Notes under the pieces: model-generated | The model's input: only the letters and a program-made list of their open reading frames with translations | Database searches by the model: none | What the model was told of the DNA's origin: nothing | Origin: Ganoderma boninense | Lineage: Eukaryota; Basidiomycota; Agaricomycetes; Polyporales; Polyporaceae | Direction of reading: 5' to 3' | NCBI GenBank assembly: GCA_002900995.3 | Contig: CM035304.1 | Coordinates: forward strand, 1,223,498 to 1,287,497 | DNA length: 64,000 nucleotides | Shown here: positions 11,669 through 23,808 of the stretch, piece by piece | How positions within the stretch are numbered: position 1 is the stretch's first letter | Layout: every line of letters starts with the position of its first letter | Program-made: the position numbers and the translations under genes

Positions 11669-11950
11669 TGGAGGATTCAGAGCAGAAGGGTCATATAGGT
11701 CGTCGAGACGAGGGAGGCGACGAACAGAGGACTTCGAGAGACTCGAGAGCCCACGCAGACTCGCCTGCGTGTCTCTGCCGCTGCGAGCCCGGGGACCTGG
11801 CAACGATCTGATTGGCTGACGAGTGCCCTGAACCTGCCTTTTCAGGGTGCTGACGTCAGAGTTGCCCCTTTGGTTGAGACTGCGCTCGCAGGCCGCGGCA
11901 AGCTGGCGGGTTGGCTCACTATACCTTCGTCCAACCTTCGCCTGCTCCAC

Positions 11951-12784
11951 CTGCTACGCAACTCCCGGACTTATTTTACTGTTCCTCATTTCCAGGCAAT
12001 TTCGCCTTCCGGATGTATGCGCAGACGCAGGCGCATATACGCGGTCATGCAGGTACGCGCCGCCGAGTGAGGATGTGGATCTCCCACACCGTGACGAGGC
12101 ACGGCGAGCTTGTGCCTCGACCAATGGCGCGGCACCCGATTGTGACCGTAGACTGTTACATTATCCTCGACCTCTGGGCTTCATAGGTGCGTTCTTATTC
12201 TTGGTCCCACTTACAGTAAGTTTCAGTATTCCGACCTTGTGGCAATGGTTCCACCAAGGCGCCACATCGATTCTTTGAAGTTGTACTATTGCGTCGTGCT
12301 TTGATCGCCGATTTACCTGCCACGCGTCTCCCGGCACAGCGTCAAGGTCTTTCCCCTCTAAACTCCTCGCGAAGACACGTGTGCAGCTAATCCGAGAAAC
12401 CCGGAACGCGGTCAGTGGCTGGCCACTTCCGGTTGGGAGCATCAACAAGGGTTTGAACTTTGGAACTTGGTTTGGACTGATGGATGATTGATCTAGACTC
12501 TACACAGGGCTCCACCATAACTGTTGGTGATGGTTTGCCTTCATCAACACTATGAGGTAATCGCACGCCATTGCAACCTTGGAGAACGTCTTTATCAAGC
12601 TCCAATGCGCGCCTGCGATTCAAGTTCCTGGAGCTGCTCCCCACGACTTGGACCACCCAGGACCCACCACGCTTCCTTCACCTTCGGTCCTCGTCCGGCA
12701 TACCAACTCATTCCGCCGGACTGAGCTCCCAACCGCACACGGCACACGACCTTCACGTGGTACGATCCAGCTCTAGCCGACACC
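11951..12784. other. Divergent intergenic region
   Basis: Lies between the starts of the minus-strand mitochondrial protein gene and the plus-strand permease gene, so it should contain both promoters. No gene seen. Confidence 0.45.
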
Positions 12785-14773
12785 ATGGCCGAGTACGACA
12801 TGAAGAGAGACGCGAAAGATGTGTCGGACGCTGGCTCGAGCATCTCGAGCGACGAGGAGCAGGCGATCGTCAAGAACCAGGTCGAGGAGGAGAGCGGCCA
12901 CCAAATCAAGTATAGGTCATGTTCATGGCAGAAGGTCAGTTGCCATCTTGTATTCTCCACCTTCTCTTCCAATTCCACTCCCGCACTGCCCCTTCTCCAT
13001 TCATTTCGCGAACCTCCGGGAGTTGTGGGTCCTTGTGTATCGTCACCCGTGCTGACTGGAGCCCTGATTAGACTGCGGCCCTCCTGTTTTCAGAGTACAT
13101 CTGCTTGGCCATCCTCTCGTGAGTGCCGATCGACTCATTTGTGTTTCATCCGGCGTGTCTGACCGGTCAACCACCACCCCCTTGGCGACTGCCTGATACA
13201 ATGCGGTGCGTCTGATCACACAGGTTTCCCTGGTCCTTCTCCGTCCTTGGGCTTGTACCCGGCATTATCTTGACGCTCGCCGTGGCCGCATGCGTGCTAT
13301 ACACTTCGCTCGTGCTCTGGAGATACTGCATGAAGCATCCCGAGAGTACGTCGCAGCAGCCTTTCATCCTCGTTCCAATGCCATTCTTCTTACCCTCCCT
13401 TCCGTCATGCTCAGTTCGCGATGTATGCGATATCGGTCAAGCGCTGTTCGGCGGTTCCAAAGTCGCATACAACGTCACCGCCGTGTTCTTCCTCTTGAAC
13501 AACACGTTCATCCAAGGCATGCTTTCCCCGCTTCCATGTCTTATGCTGGGGCCCTCATACCGTCTGGACAGCCCTTCACGTTCTCGTGGGTGCGAAGCTC
13601 CTGAACACCCTCACGAACTCTGCGGCGTGCACGATTGCGTTCTCGGCGGTCGCCACAGTCATCTGCTTCATCTTCACCCTCCCGCGCACATTGAGCGAGC
13701 TGTCGCACCTCGGCCTCTTCTCCGCCGCCACCATGGGTATTGGTGCGTATTTCCCTGGGCCCTGATCCCTCAATGACAATGATCGAGGCTGAGGCGTACC
13801 TCCACCCGCAGCTGTCCTGCTTGCCATTATCTTCGCGGGGGTGGAGGACCACCCTTTCGGCTGGACGCCGGGCGACGACCCGATCGTCACGCTCTGGCCT
13901 GTCAAGGGCACGACGTTCGTCGCGGGCATGAGCGCGTTCATGAACATCACCTACACGTTCGTCGGCCAGATCACGCTCCCATCCGTACGTCCCCCGCCTC
14001 TCTCCCCATCTTGCCTCGTAGCCCTCGCTAACCACACATCCATGGGCAGTTCATCGCGGAGATGAAGGAGCCGAAGGACTTCCCGAAGGCGCTCTGGGCG
14101 GTCTCGATCGCGGAGATGGTCGTCTTCACGCTGTGCGGCGCGCTCGTGTACCACTGGGTGGGCAACCAGTACATGACCGCGCCCGCGTTCGGCTCGCTGT
14201 CGCCCGTGTACAAGAAGGTCGCGTTCAGCTTCGCGATCCCGACGATCGTGTTCCTCGGCGCGCTCTACGGGAGCGTCACCGCGCGCTTCGTGTTCTTCCG
14301 CATCTTCGAGAGGGACTCGCGCCACCGCCACAGCAACACGCTGAAGGGGTGGGCGACGTGGGCGGGCATCATCGCCGCGAACTGGGCGGTCGCGTTCGTC
14401 ATCGCGGAGGTCATCCCGTTCTTCTCGGACTTGCTGTCGCTGATGTGCTCGCTCTTCGGTGCGTCTCCCCGCTTCTCCGTCTCTCTGCTCTCGTTTTGAG
14501 GTTGGGCACTGACTGGCTTTGTACTTGTGTGGGACGGCAGATTGCTGGTTCGGGTTCATCTTCTGGGGGATGGCGTACCTGACGCTGTACCCGGGCAAGA
14601 CGCGCTGGGCGGGCGCGTGGCGGTCCGCGCAGACGGCGCTCAACTACTTCATCATCCTCGTCGGCGCGTTCATCCTCGTCGGGGGCACGTACGCGTCCGT
14701 GCAGAGCATCGTGGACTCGTACCGCAAGTCGGCGTACGGCTCCGCGTTCACTTGCGTGAGCAACGCGCTGTAA
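12785..14773 (+). CDS. Amino-acid permease, AAAP / Aa_trans family
   Basis: Multi-exon proton-coupled amino-acid transporter of the fungal MTR type, expected in the plasma membrane. An acidic cytosolic N-terminus (KNQVEEESGHQIKYRSCSWQK) is followed by about eleven hydrophobic spans. Visible conserved parts are FPWSFSVLGLVPGIILTLA, LFGGSKVAYNVTAVFFLLNN, a FVAGMSAFMNITYTFVGQI segment (a family signature with the GQI turn) and FIAEMKEPKDFPKALW after it. The end is YASVQSIVDSYRKSAYGSAF. The Kozak context CACCATGG supports the start. Introns after residues around 50, 66, 106 and 140 are small and regular. The substrate (neutral or aromatic amino acids in Neurospora MTR) cannot be told here. Confidence 0.88.
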
Positions 14774-15442
14774 AATCGTTCGAAGCATCGAGCTGCTGTG
14801 TACATGATATTGATATTGTACTGATACTCAAGTGTACATACCCATACGGATACCGGTAGATAGTAAGCGTGCGGAGATAGGCACGCGCCCAAGAAGGTCT
14901 CTTCAGAGGGTTTCTGCTTCGCACGGGCGCCATGTATGGAGCCAAGCGAAAGGGACCGCATATACGCACATGTGACCCCGACTCCTCGTCGCGTTGGGCT
15001 GGACCTAGCATTCGCGAGCGTTAGCGTGGTCTACAGTCACCACGGCCACCGGACGTCATGCTCACTGTGACCGGCGACAGACGTTCGATGCAGCTTCAAT
15101 ACATCACGTCTCTGTCAATACTCGACATCAGAACGTCCCATTCCAAGTTCACGCACTCTCTTGTGAAAAGTGGACTTCGAGGTCCGAGTCTCCGGCCAGG
15201 CTGAGGCAATGGCGTGAGCCTTGAAGCGGACACAAGAATTCGTGCGGCGTTGTGAGTCCGCTTGAGTAGAGAGAGATGAGATCCAAGCGAGGGACAGTCG
15301 GCGGAAGAAAAAGAAAACAAGGCAGCATGTTGTACATTTCAAGCACTGATCCTACAGACTCTCTCCTCCTCCCCGGTCCTCGTCCTCAGGCGCACGGCAC
15401 GCCCGTCAACCCCCTAATCCCTCCTGCCCCGCACGCGCTCGA
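14774..15442. other. Convergent spacer
   Basis: Spacer between the 3' ends of the permease and dioxygenase genes. No gene seen. Confidence 0.5.
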
Positions 15443-17166
15443 TCACAGGCCCAGCACCTCCCTCCTGCCCTTGCTGTTCTCGTCAAAGTACGGCACCTCC
15501 CCGATGCTCACCGCGCGGTTCCCCTCCCGGTTCGCGTTCCCGTAATCCATCGTCGCGGTGTGGAACGTCGCGCGGTTGTCCCAGATCGCGACGTCGTCCT
15601 TGCCCCACTGGTAGCGCACTTGCAGGTCGTGGTTCTCCGCGACGTGCCGGAAGAGGTACTGGAGCACGTCCGCGGACTCGTCGGGGGTGAGCTCGACGAT
15701 GCGCGTCGTGAACGAGCGGTTCACGAAGAGCGTCTTGTAGCCCGTCACCGGGTGCGTGCGGATCACCGGGCTGCGCGCGGGGGGAGCAGATGAGCGTTGC
15801 TGTTAGTGGCGGTCAAGGGGGTGATTCCGACGCACTGAACGGCGGTGAGGTCCTCGCCCTTGTTGAGGGGCGAGCCACGCGGGTCTTGGATCTTCAATCC
15901 ATTGGCCTTCGCGTACTGTGTGACGGTTGGCGCGTCGACGGGTCAGTTCATCTGCCTTAAATACGCAGCCGAGACTGAAAACATACCGCATTGAAGAAAT
16001 CAGCATTGTGGACGGCGGTGAGTCCCTCGAGGAAGCGCTTGAACGCGGGCGAGAGGCGGTCGTAAGCCTCGTAGCCACTAGCCCACTGCGCGCGAAAGGA
16101 ACAACGTGGTTAGAAACGGGTGGAGCGCCCGAGCGCACGCCGGGGCAACAGGGAGGACCGTACCAGCGTGTCACCGCCGACTGCGTGAGCGGGGAAGGTT
16201 CAATGTGAAGGCAACCTTGAGCTTATATCAAAAGCACTGGTGGGTGCATGCTTACCCTTCGGGAGGGTGTGCATTTTGAGGATCTGTGCGCACACAAAAA
16301 TAAATAATGGCGAGAGTGAGAACGCGTATACACGTGGTTCGGAGGGACCGGTACGCACCGCATAGTCCGACGGGACCTTTTCGAACGTGATGTCCGCGTG
16401 CCAGCCCGAGCTTGCCAGCTGGCCGTTCACGAAGTCGGCACGCGCGATGCCGCCTGCATGCGCCAACTACGCCTCAGCCACACATTTTCACACCGTAGAA
16501 TCGGATGCGTGGGAGCATACGCACCCATGGATGAGATGACGGAGACCTCTGGGCCAAACTCGGGCGTCGACTCCGAGATGGGGTGGATGTGGAGGCCGGA
16601 GGACTCAGGCTTGCCGGAGAGCTTCCCCAGGCGGTCGGCGAGCTTGAGCTGGTCCTCGATCTTGAGGTCCTGCGCCTTGAAGAAGACGACGCCGCGCTCG
16701 GAGACGAGACGCGCGAGGTCGCGCAGCTGCTCATTGGAGTTCGACGCGTTGAAGATCTCGCTGAGCTGCGTGGAGGGATCTGCGGGGGCAGCTGGTTAGG
16801 TCGCGCGACGAGGATCCGCACGTATCAAAAAATGTGCGAGGCGCGTGTGTGGCAGCACTCTGAATGTTGAATCCCAAGGAAGCACCGCGAGCGAACAGAT
16901 CACATATCGCGCGCATGGTTAGGGAGATCAGACTTGCGCCCGAGGTTCTGGGAAGGGATCAATGTGAATGGGCGGGAGGCGGGGCAATGATAGTTGGGAT
17001 GGACCGCCAATGTCTCTTCATCTCGCCGATCGCAACACGAAGGCGTAGACCAGGGTGAATGAAAGCGCGACACACCTGTAAATATGGTCCCTATGTGTGG
17101 GGTCTCGTCCCTGGCGGGATATCGAGAGAGGGAGCGGAGGAGGCCACGTTCGATCGAGTCAGCCAT
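15443..17166 (-). CDS. TauD/TfdA-like Fe(II)/2-oxoglutarate dioxygenase
   Basis: Eight exons fit perfectly to 330 aa: 17166-17076, 16779-16525, 16453-16359, 16283-16256, 16180-16164, 16085-15987, 15915-15836 and 15770-15443. The enzyme class couples decarboxylation of 2-oxoglutarate to hydroxylation of a sulfonate, sulfate ester or similar substrate, often for sulfur acquisition. The iron ligands are seen as H and D of GWHADITFE and the distal H of ATFHTATMDYGN; the 2-oxoglutarate-binding Arg is likely that of EGNRAVSIGEVP. Other family blocks are VSERGVVFFKAQ, SGLHIHPISE and KTLFVNRSFTTRIVEL. Exon 5 is only 17 nt. A damaged second copy of exon 2 and the 5' flank is at 21911-22331. Substrate unknown. 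Confidence 0.9.
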
Positions 17167-18179
17167 AGTAGTAGCGGCGAGGAATCGGGGAGGGGCGAAG
17201 GTGGTGAATTTGAGGTGAGAGCAAGAGGGGCGTAGATCAGAGTGGTGGGCCTTGAAGGTGTAAATGTATGATGAAATGAGGAATTTGGATGGCCTGGGGA
17301 GAGCAGCGAGGCCCAGGATGGTAGGCTGCTGGCCTGAGCGTACAGCGCTGGCACGCCATCCGGACTCGGATTTATTCGACGATTCGCCAACGATTAGCAA
17401 TAGCCAGACGTTGGTCAGATGTACATCACATGTCATTTAATGTCCCAAATGGAACCGTCCTTGAACTGCCTCTGTAAGTCGAAAGTCGTGTGATGGACAG
17501 CTGCCTTGTGGGGTGTCCCAGGCTGGTTCTTGCGGAGTGAAAGGTTGAAAGCCGACAGGACCTATAGGGTTGGTGTAATTGGCTGCAAACGGAGAGAAGA
17601 GTTGTTTGAATGTAGGGGGCGTGTATTCAATAAATTGAAGATTGCGGGCGTAAAGTGGACTGGAGTGTCTGGGCATAGTCGACGAGACCACCTGCACTTC
17701 ACGGCTAGATAACCAAGCGCTTATTCAGTCCCTAGCCCCGAAACCCTCCGAAACCGCAAATGGACACTCAAGCGCCCAACATCGTTTTCTCGCTGTCACC
17801 ATCGAGGCCTCAGACCTCAGGCCACGGCCGCCGTCGTCATTTCGGCCACTCCAGTTCGGATTCTGTTGGTAGCTAGCCCTTTTTCAGTTCGCGAGTTCCC
17901 TCTGCGAATAGATAGGCAGCAAGTGGCCTAGCTGAGTCCCATCTTATCCAATCTTTTCGACTCTGCTCAGAAGAGGACCTTTTGAACTTCCAAATTCCAT
18001 TCAATGCCGCTCAACAGTGGTCACGGTGGTTGTGGCGATTTCGAGGAGCTCAGATGAGCAGCCTTTTATGGGTTCTTGCCATACGAATGGGTCCGCTTCG
18101 TGGTCCAGGTGTTATCTCCCCCATCGTTGACAGGCTGTTTACGTCCTCTAGTATGCCAGTACAGGCTGAGGTGCATCAT
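17167..18179. other. Dioxygenase promoter flank and start of duplicated tract
   Basis: 17167-17400 is the upstream flank of the dioxygenase gene and reappears, degraded, next to the pseudogene at 22260-22370. From about 17715 begins a tract related to the one upstream of the second ART-like gene: 18060-18170 resembles 22680-22770 (shared words around a CGAATgGGTCCGCT / CGAATTTGTCCGCT core and GGCTGAGGTGCATCA). No intact gene. Confidence 0.45.
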
Positions 18180-18650
18180 TGACACAGACGAAGACGAAGG
18201 CCACAGGAACGGCAGCCCCGAACGCGGTGGGTACCGGCAATACATAGCTCATCCGCGCTACGTCGTCCTCAATACTGACCTAGTGTCCCATAAAGGAGCC
18301 CAGGACCTTGACTGCTCGAGTGTATGATTATGTTGCGCAGCTGTTCCAGCGAGACAACGAGGAATTTAAAGACTGGCACGGCACCAACAGCGTACGCTAC
18401 GTCTTCGCTGTGTTCTCTGTCCCCCCACCTGACACTTTGAGCCGGACACAGCAGCGTTTTGGGTAGCGACGGGACACATCGATAAGTTAGTCAAGGGTGA
18501 CGGTGGCCTCGACTTTTTCAAGATCGGATTCATGGCGTTCAAGTGCAAGGGCATGGCCACGGGCACGAGCGGTGCTGAACTCGGGTCCGGACTACACGTT
18601 GCCGACGACAACGCCACGTTCAACTCGCTTTCACACAGTATGTTTCGCGC
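18180..18650 (+). pseudogene. Decayed ADP-ribosyltransferase-like copy
   Basis: Remnant of the tandem family described at 20205-29431. It starts with the end of the Lys-rich exon (KATGTAAPNA before a donor-like GTGGGT), has the third exon ending in FKDWHGTNS before GTACGC, and the fourth exon with DTAAFW and GSGLHVADD, where the usual Tyr of GLYV is His. The acceptor before DTAAFW has lost its AG, the signal peptide and most of the repeat exon are absent, and nothing recognisable of the last two exons follows. It is therefore a broken, 5'- and 3'-truncated copy. Confidence 0.75.
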
Positions 18651-19919
18651 GAGAGGGTTGCGGCTCGAGCCGCTCGACCTGAAAGCTGGCTCTGTGAAGC
18701 ATGCATCGGATTGGCGTTTATCAGGTTCGGGCCATCGAACCCTCGCTGCACGGCACTTACGAGTCACATTCTAGCGCCCCGACGAGGTGCCCGGAGCAAG
18801 TGGTTTTGCCGGTGCACATCAAGCCCGACGTATGAGTGGCTGTACTCCCCTCCGCTCTTCGCTGGGACAGCCGCCATCGTGAACAAATCATTCGTACTCG
18901 CGGTAGGCGTCCAAACGCGCGCATCATCAGCGAAACCGGGCTGATGAGATCGTTTACTCCGGCAGTATCATCGGAACGCGTGTCGTGGCGGTCGCTCCGA
19001 AGCATTGCGTAGGTTGGAACTGTCAATTCCATGCGGTTATGAAGTTTAGGGCTCAGCCACGTGGCGGCGATGCCGCTGGGAGCTGTCAAGGTGCCTGCGC
19101 ATCCTTGCGATCCAAGATCCGGGCTGACAGGGACGGCCAAACGGTGGATGGGATGCTTCAAGAGCCACGGTACATCGTGTGCTGATGTTTGTCGCATAGA
19201 TCATGCCGGTAGATGACACGGACAGTGCAACCGCTGGCCCGGTGTTCAAGCTTCGATTCGTGCATTGGCCGCCCTCCGCGCTAACCACAGGTATGTCCAT
19301 CCTGCACTGCAACATCTCGTATGGATCTTCATTATACCCATCGGAGCCCTATGCCATACGTTGACTCAAAATATGTCTATGTTGAAGGAAAGAGGTATAT
19401 GCGAGGATCGGGAGCGAGTGCCGGTTCGTTATCCCGGTCCTTACAGAATCCCACCTTCGAAGGCGCTGTGTCTCAAGGCACATCACATGGCCGCTAAATG
19501 TGCCATTTTGTAGTCGCTGGGCACCGCACGGATCTATACCTGCCCGTATCAAGGTTTTGGCGTCGCATTACTGGCTCTGAACCGTTGAGTCAGCTCTTTG
19601 GTGTGTATGCGAAGCATGTCAGGACTATTCAATCTCGAGGAATTGGACGGCCTCGTTCTGGATATCAATTTCTATCGTGGACCTCCATGGAGAGTCTGGG
19701 ATAGGTCTCGTTTGGAGCTCGCTTCTCCATTCTGTGCAACAGCAACATGTTCTCTTGTGCATCCTGAACTGCGTATCGGAACATGTCGGCTCATGAGATG
19801 GTGGCACAGCTTCCTCCGTTGACTTTACGCACCGGAACGACCAAGCCTTACGGCGTCTGCCCTCCAAGGCGCCATGTTCGAATGAGGTGTAACGGCGATT
19901 TGGTCCGTGTTCAGCCCTA
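18651..19919. other. Degenerate duplicated tract, unknown origin
   Basis: No intact gene. 18905-19070 is visibly related to 26030-26165 (shared pattern ATCA-CGAAACC-GCTGA-GAGAT, then GCATTGC-TAGGTTGGA), so the same ancestral sequence was duplicated with the ART-like units. Short frames are broken and carry no family I know. Confidence 0.45.
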
Positions 19920-20204
19920 TTGAACAACGATTGACGCACGTTGTCCATATAAAACTCCTCCCCGTTTCGAGCTCTCTCCCCAGTTCACTTTCGCTTCGCT
20001 TTGGAGCTGGGTCTCCTTTTCTTTCTTTCAACTTCTTTCAGCTGGTGAGTTGCACTTGCACCAACTCCGTGTTCTACTTGTGGCATCTATGGCTAACAGC
20101 CTTCTCACAGCTGCGCGGCTCATTTTTTCCACAAATCTATTCAACATTCATTCATCTGCAACACCCCTCTCATAACGCCTTCACGACACGCTACCACGCC
20201 AGTA
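19920..20204 (+). promoter_or_regulatory. Promoter and 5' UTR intron of ART-like gene 1
   Basis: An upstream block GATTGACGCACGTTGTCC (about 19926-19943) is followed at once by ATATAAAAC, a good TATA box. A 5' UTR intron spans 20045-20110 (GCTG before GTGAGT, then CTCACAG before CTGCGCGGCT). The same three elements recur, in the same order, at the third gene, and the intron also at the second. Confidence 0.65.
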
Positions 20205-21836
20205 ATGCCGTCCTTCGACCGTCTTCTCGTTCTCACCGTCCTCGCACTCGCGGCTTCCACTCTCTCTGCACCCGTTGGCACGGACCACAGCCATGTACGT
20301 CGTATGAATAGGGCCTATGCTCTTTGCGCTTACTGAAGTCTCTGCAGAGCGTCGTGCTGACAGAGCGCGGCCTTGTTCCCGCCGCCCGCGGTGACATTCA
20401 AGGCGATGCCTCATCCACGCTCGCTGTGAACGGCGTTGGAGAGGCCAGAGCCGATACCGATGACCGCATCAATGACGAGGAAGACATTAGCGGCACTGTT
20501 GAGGCCCGCGGCCCGGATGCATACCCCGACGAAGAAGACGCGCACCTCGACTATGAACATAGTACAGGATCTTCTATCCTTCAACGCCGGGCAGCCACGA
20601 CGACCAAGACGACATCGAAGCCGAAGCCCACCAAGGCGAAGACCACTAAGGCGAAGACGACGGCGAAGGCAACAAAGACGAAGCCTGCGAAGCCCACCAA
20701 GGTGAAGACGCCAGCTAAGCCTACAAAGACGGCCAAGATTACGACCAAGCCTGCGAAGACGCCGACAGCCAAGGCGACGTCCAAGGGTTCTAAGACCACG
20801 AAGGTGACGGGAACGGCGGCACCGAGTGCGGTGAGTGCTCTTGACAGCCCCGAGATGACACATACTCGTTGCTCGGACTTACTTTCGCTTGGCAGTGTCC
20901 GATCAAGAAGCCGGTGAAGAAGCCTAGGGCGTTCATCGCACGCGCATACGACTACTTTACGCGGCTCTTTGCGCGGGATGCAGAAGAGTTTATTGGTTGG
21001 CACGGTACCAACAGCGTAGGTCACCTCTTCGCTATACTCTCCGTGTACTCGACTGACGTTTCGAACAGGACACAGCTGCGTTCTGGGCGAAAGAGGGACA
21101 AATCAAGAGACCCGTCAAGGTCAAAGGCGGAAAGAAGGTGACCGCAGGCACAAGCAAGGCTGACGAACAACTCGGCCCTGGTTTATACGTGAGTGACGAC
21201 ATGACGGCGTAAGTGTTCTGTTACTATTTTGCAATTTATGGTCGTTGTATGCTGAGTAGGAGAACTTGCTTTGCTGCACAGGGGATTCTTCTTCGCGAAT
21301 ACCAACGGTAACTTGAACGCAGGCACTACCCCCAAGCTGTGCGCAATCTACGCCAAGTCATCCCAGAACTGGCGGATTGCTTTCCGTAAAGCCTTTTTTG
21401 ATCTGTCTCTTGTCAAAGACTCGGAGAACAAGGAGGAGAGGCGCAAGCTGGAGGAGGATCGCCTCAAACACATCAAACAAGTTATGCCTGGTGTTCATGG
21501 GCCGGAGAGCGTGGTCAAGTTTTCCCCCCTTGACCGTGATAAAAGTACGTTAGCCTGACTCTCACTTCACATTCTCGTTTCAGAAAGTATAAGACGCTGA
21601 CCGTATGTGAATGTCTTCCAGAGATACTGTACAGCCAAATGGCGATTCCGGAGTCCATCGCAAGCCACTTTTTTGCGAAGTGTTTCGACATCGTGACCAT
21701 CAATGGCCAGACGGCAGTGTCTGAACGCGACCGGGCGGGCACACAAACCTTCCCAGACTTCGACTACAACAGCGCCGCGCTCCGTACGGCGTGGAACATT
21801 GTACCGGAGAATGGTGAGGCATGTACTAGTAACTAG
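20205..21836 (+). CDS. Secreted ADP-ribosyltransferase-like protein, tandem copy 1
   Basis: Six coding exons: 20205-20294, 20348-20830, 20896-21015, 21069-21208, 21282-21544 and 21622-21836, all phases consistent, 436 aa. Residues 1-21 form a signal peptide (MPSFDRLLVLTVLALAAS). Residues 30-110 are acidic and end in a dibasic LQRRAA, a likely Kex2 site. Residues about 112-190 are a Lys/Thr/Ala/Pro repeat like a histone H1 tail. From about 192 the globular part begins with CPIKKPVKKP, then EFIGWHGTNS and LGPGLYVSDD. WHGT...GLYV matches the NAD-binding His and Tyr motifs of the H-Y-[E] ADP-ribosyltransferase clan (PARP, diphtheria-type toxins); the third catalytic acidic residue is not obvious. 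Target and activity are unknown. Confidence 0.72.
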
Positions 21837-21910
21837 TTAGATCTGCATAGGGTTGTGGTTGGTTCCAGTGACTCGGAAGGAGAATGATTAGTATGATCGG
21901 CTTAAACAAT

Positions 21911-22331
21911 AACGGTCGCGCGATACCGCCTGCATGCGCCAACCACGCATCAGCCACACACTTTCACACAGTGGACTCGGATGTATGGGCACATACGCAC
22001 TCACTCACGAGATGACGGAGACCTCTCTCAGGTGTCGACTCCGAGATGGGGTAGACATAGAATCCAGAGGATTCAGCTGGCTTGCCGGAGACTGGGAGCC
22101 TCAGGCCCCAGGCAGTTGGCGAGCTTGAGCTGGCCGGCAATCTGGCGGTCCTGCGCTTTGAAGAAGACGTCGCTGCGCTCGGAGACGAGGCACGCGGGGT
22201 CTCGCAGCTGCTCGTTGGAGTTGGGCGTGCTGAAGATCGCGCTCAACTGCGTGGCCAGGAATCGGGGGGAGGCAGAATTAAAGGGTTGGGGGAGAGAGCC
22301 AGAGACGACATTAATGGCCTTTGACGACATA
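21911..22331 (-). pseudogene. Truncated duplicate of the TauD-like dioxygenase gene
   Basis: About 80% similar by eye to exon 2, its flanking intron and the start of exon 3 of the gene at 15443-17166. Recognisable pieces are STPNSNEQLRDPACLVSER and DVFFKAQDRQIAGQLKLAN. Exon 1 and intron 1 are missing: exon 2 is joined directly to sequence like the dioxygenase 5' flank. The HxD iron site and all later exons are absent, so it cannot make an enzyme. Confidence 0.8.
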
Positions 22332-23559
22332 AGGATATAAATTGAGGGAATGTGGTGGCTTGGCGAGATCAGCGACTCCCTACGCCGATGATATAATCGA
22401 GCGCTTAAAGGGTCGGCTGCGCCGAAAGGCGCATTGTCCCTTCGAGCGCCCATCATGGCTCTCTCCGGATCCATCACCACCATCTTGTGGGCCATTCCAG
22501 CCTGCACTCTGTTGGCAGCCCTTTAAAGTCCCAAAACCCCCTCCGTAAAGCCAAGGAAAGCAGCCTCATCCCGTCCGACATCCTCTCAGAAGAGCACCCG
22601 CGGACCAGGTACCTTCCACGCGTTCAGTGCCAGGCTTACGCCGAGCCTCTGCTCGGTAGAAGTTCCTCTGAAGCAGCATTTTTGGGCCTATCTATACGAA
22701 TTTGTCCGCTCCGTGGTCGAGGTATCGTTTCCACTATCGCTGACTGGCAGTTGACGTCCTGATGTTGGAGGCTGAGGTGCATCACTGGCATCAACGTGAG
22801 CGCTAACGAGCGGGTTTACGGCAGGACTCTCGGGATGAGGCTTCGTTGCGGTCGCTATATGCATTTCATCAACCCGGTATGCCCTGCGAAAACGCTCACC
22901 AGGTATGCCACGTCCCGGTGCGCAACCACGTCTTGACGAGAGCGGTATGCTTGTGAACTTGTCTGCCAGTGCCCGCTCATGCGCTCTCTATGCGGAAGGC
23001 TAATGAATCTAGACTCGTAAACGGTACCCAAGAAGGGAAGCTAAGGCTCGCAGACTCTTCTCTAGCACCATCCTTCCGCTCAAATTACAATTACATATGG
23101 AACTGGCAGCTGTCAATGTCAACAATCATTGGACACTCTGGTTTAGTACGCTGTCTTCGGCTGCTTCGGAGTTTTACCCTGCATGCTAACATTCCTGTTC
23201 GCACCTGGGGTACGCAGCGGTCGTCCAGAAAGGTACTCTAGGATCCCCTCCATGGAGCACTCACGACGTCATCTAGGTGATCGAAATGCATGGATCGTTG
23301 TCTTTCGTGGTATCTGTCCCACGACCTTCTTTTCTCCATGGCGTTGGCTCCGAGTCAAGGCTCCGCACGGATGGTCGATGAAATACTCTCTTGGTTTTTG
23401 AGCACATCCCGACCTCGGTTTTCAAATGTGTCAGGGCAGCAGATGCCCCTCGCTGTCTCTAGCCTTGATTTTCATACCCGGACGCCGTAGCGCGCGTCGT
23501 CGCAAACTGGATCCTCGATGCTGTGCAGCGTTTTGGTCATGCTGACGATCTACATCCGG
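22332..23559. other. Degenerate spacer between ART-like copies 1 and 2
   Basis: Contains the tract related to 17990-18180 (at about 22640-22800) and no intact gene. An octamer GAGCGCTT at 22399 parallels AAGCGCTT at 17715 and AAGCGCTA at 25709, near the proposed left ends of the repeated units. Confidence 0.4.
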
Positions 23560-23808
23560 CATAGCTGCTATGTCGCCCAGCATATAAGGCTGCGATGATT
23601 ACAGGTAGTTCTCCAGCTCGCTTTCGTTCTCCCTTCGAGCCACCCCTCCTCCTTTCAGCTGGTGCGTTCCAACCTTTGCCCCCGCCTCGTCTAGTATGCT
23701 GATACCTCCGCTGTACAGCTGTGCGGCTTTTCTTTCAGGCCTATTTATCTTCAAAACGTCCACTAAGCTACATCTGCAACGCCTTGACGTCACGCGAGCG
23801 TGTCCATC
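23560..23808 (+). promoter_or_regulatory. Promoter and 5' UTR intron of ART-like gene 2
   Basis: ATATAAGG near 23583 is a TATA candidate. A 5' UTR intron at 23662-23718 (CAGCTG before GTGCGT; GTACAG before CTGTGCGGCT) is homologous to those of copies 1 and 3. The GATTGACGCAC block of the other two copies is not evident here. Confidence 0.55.
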
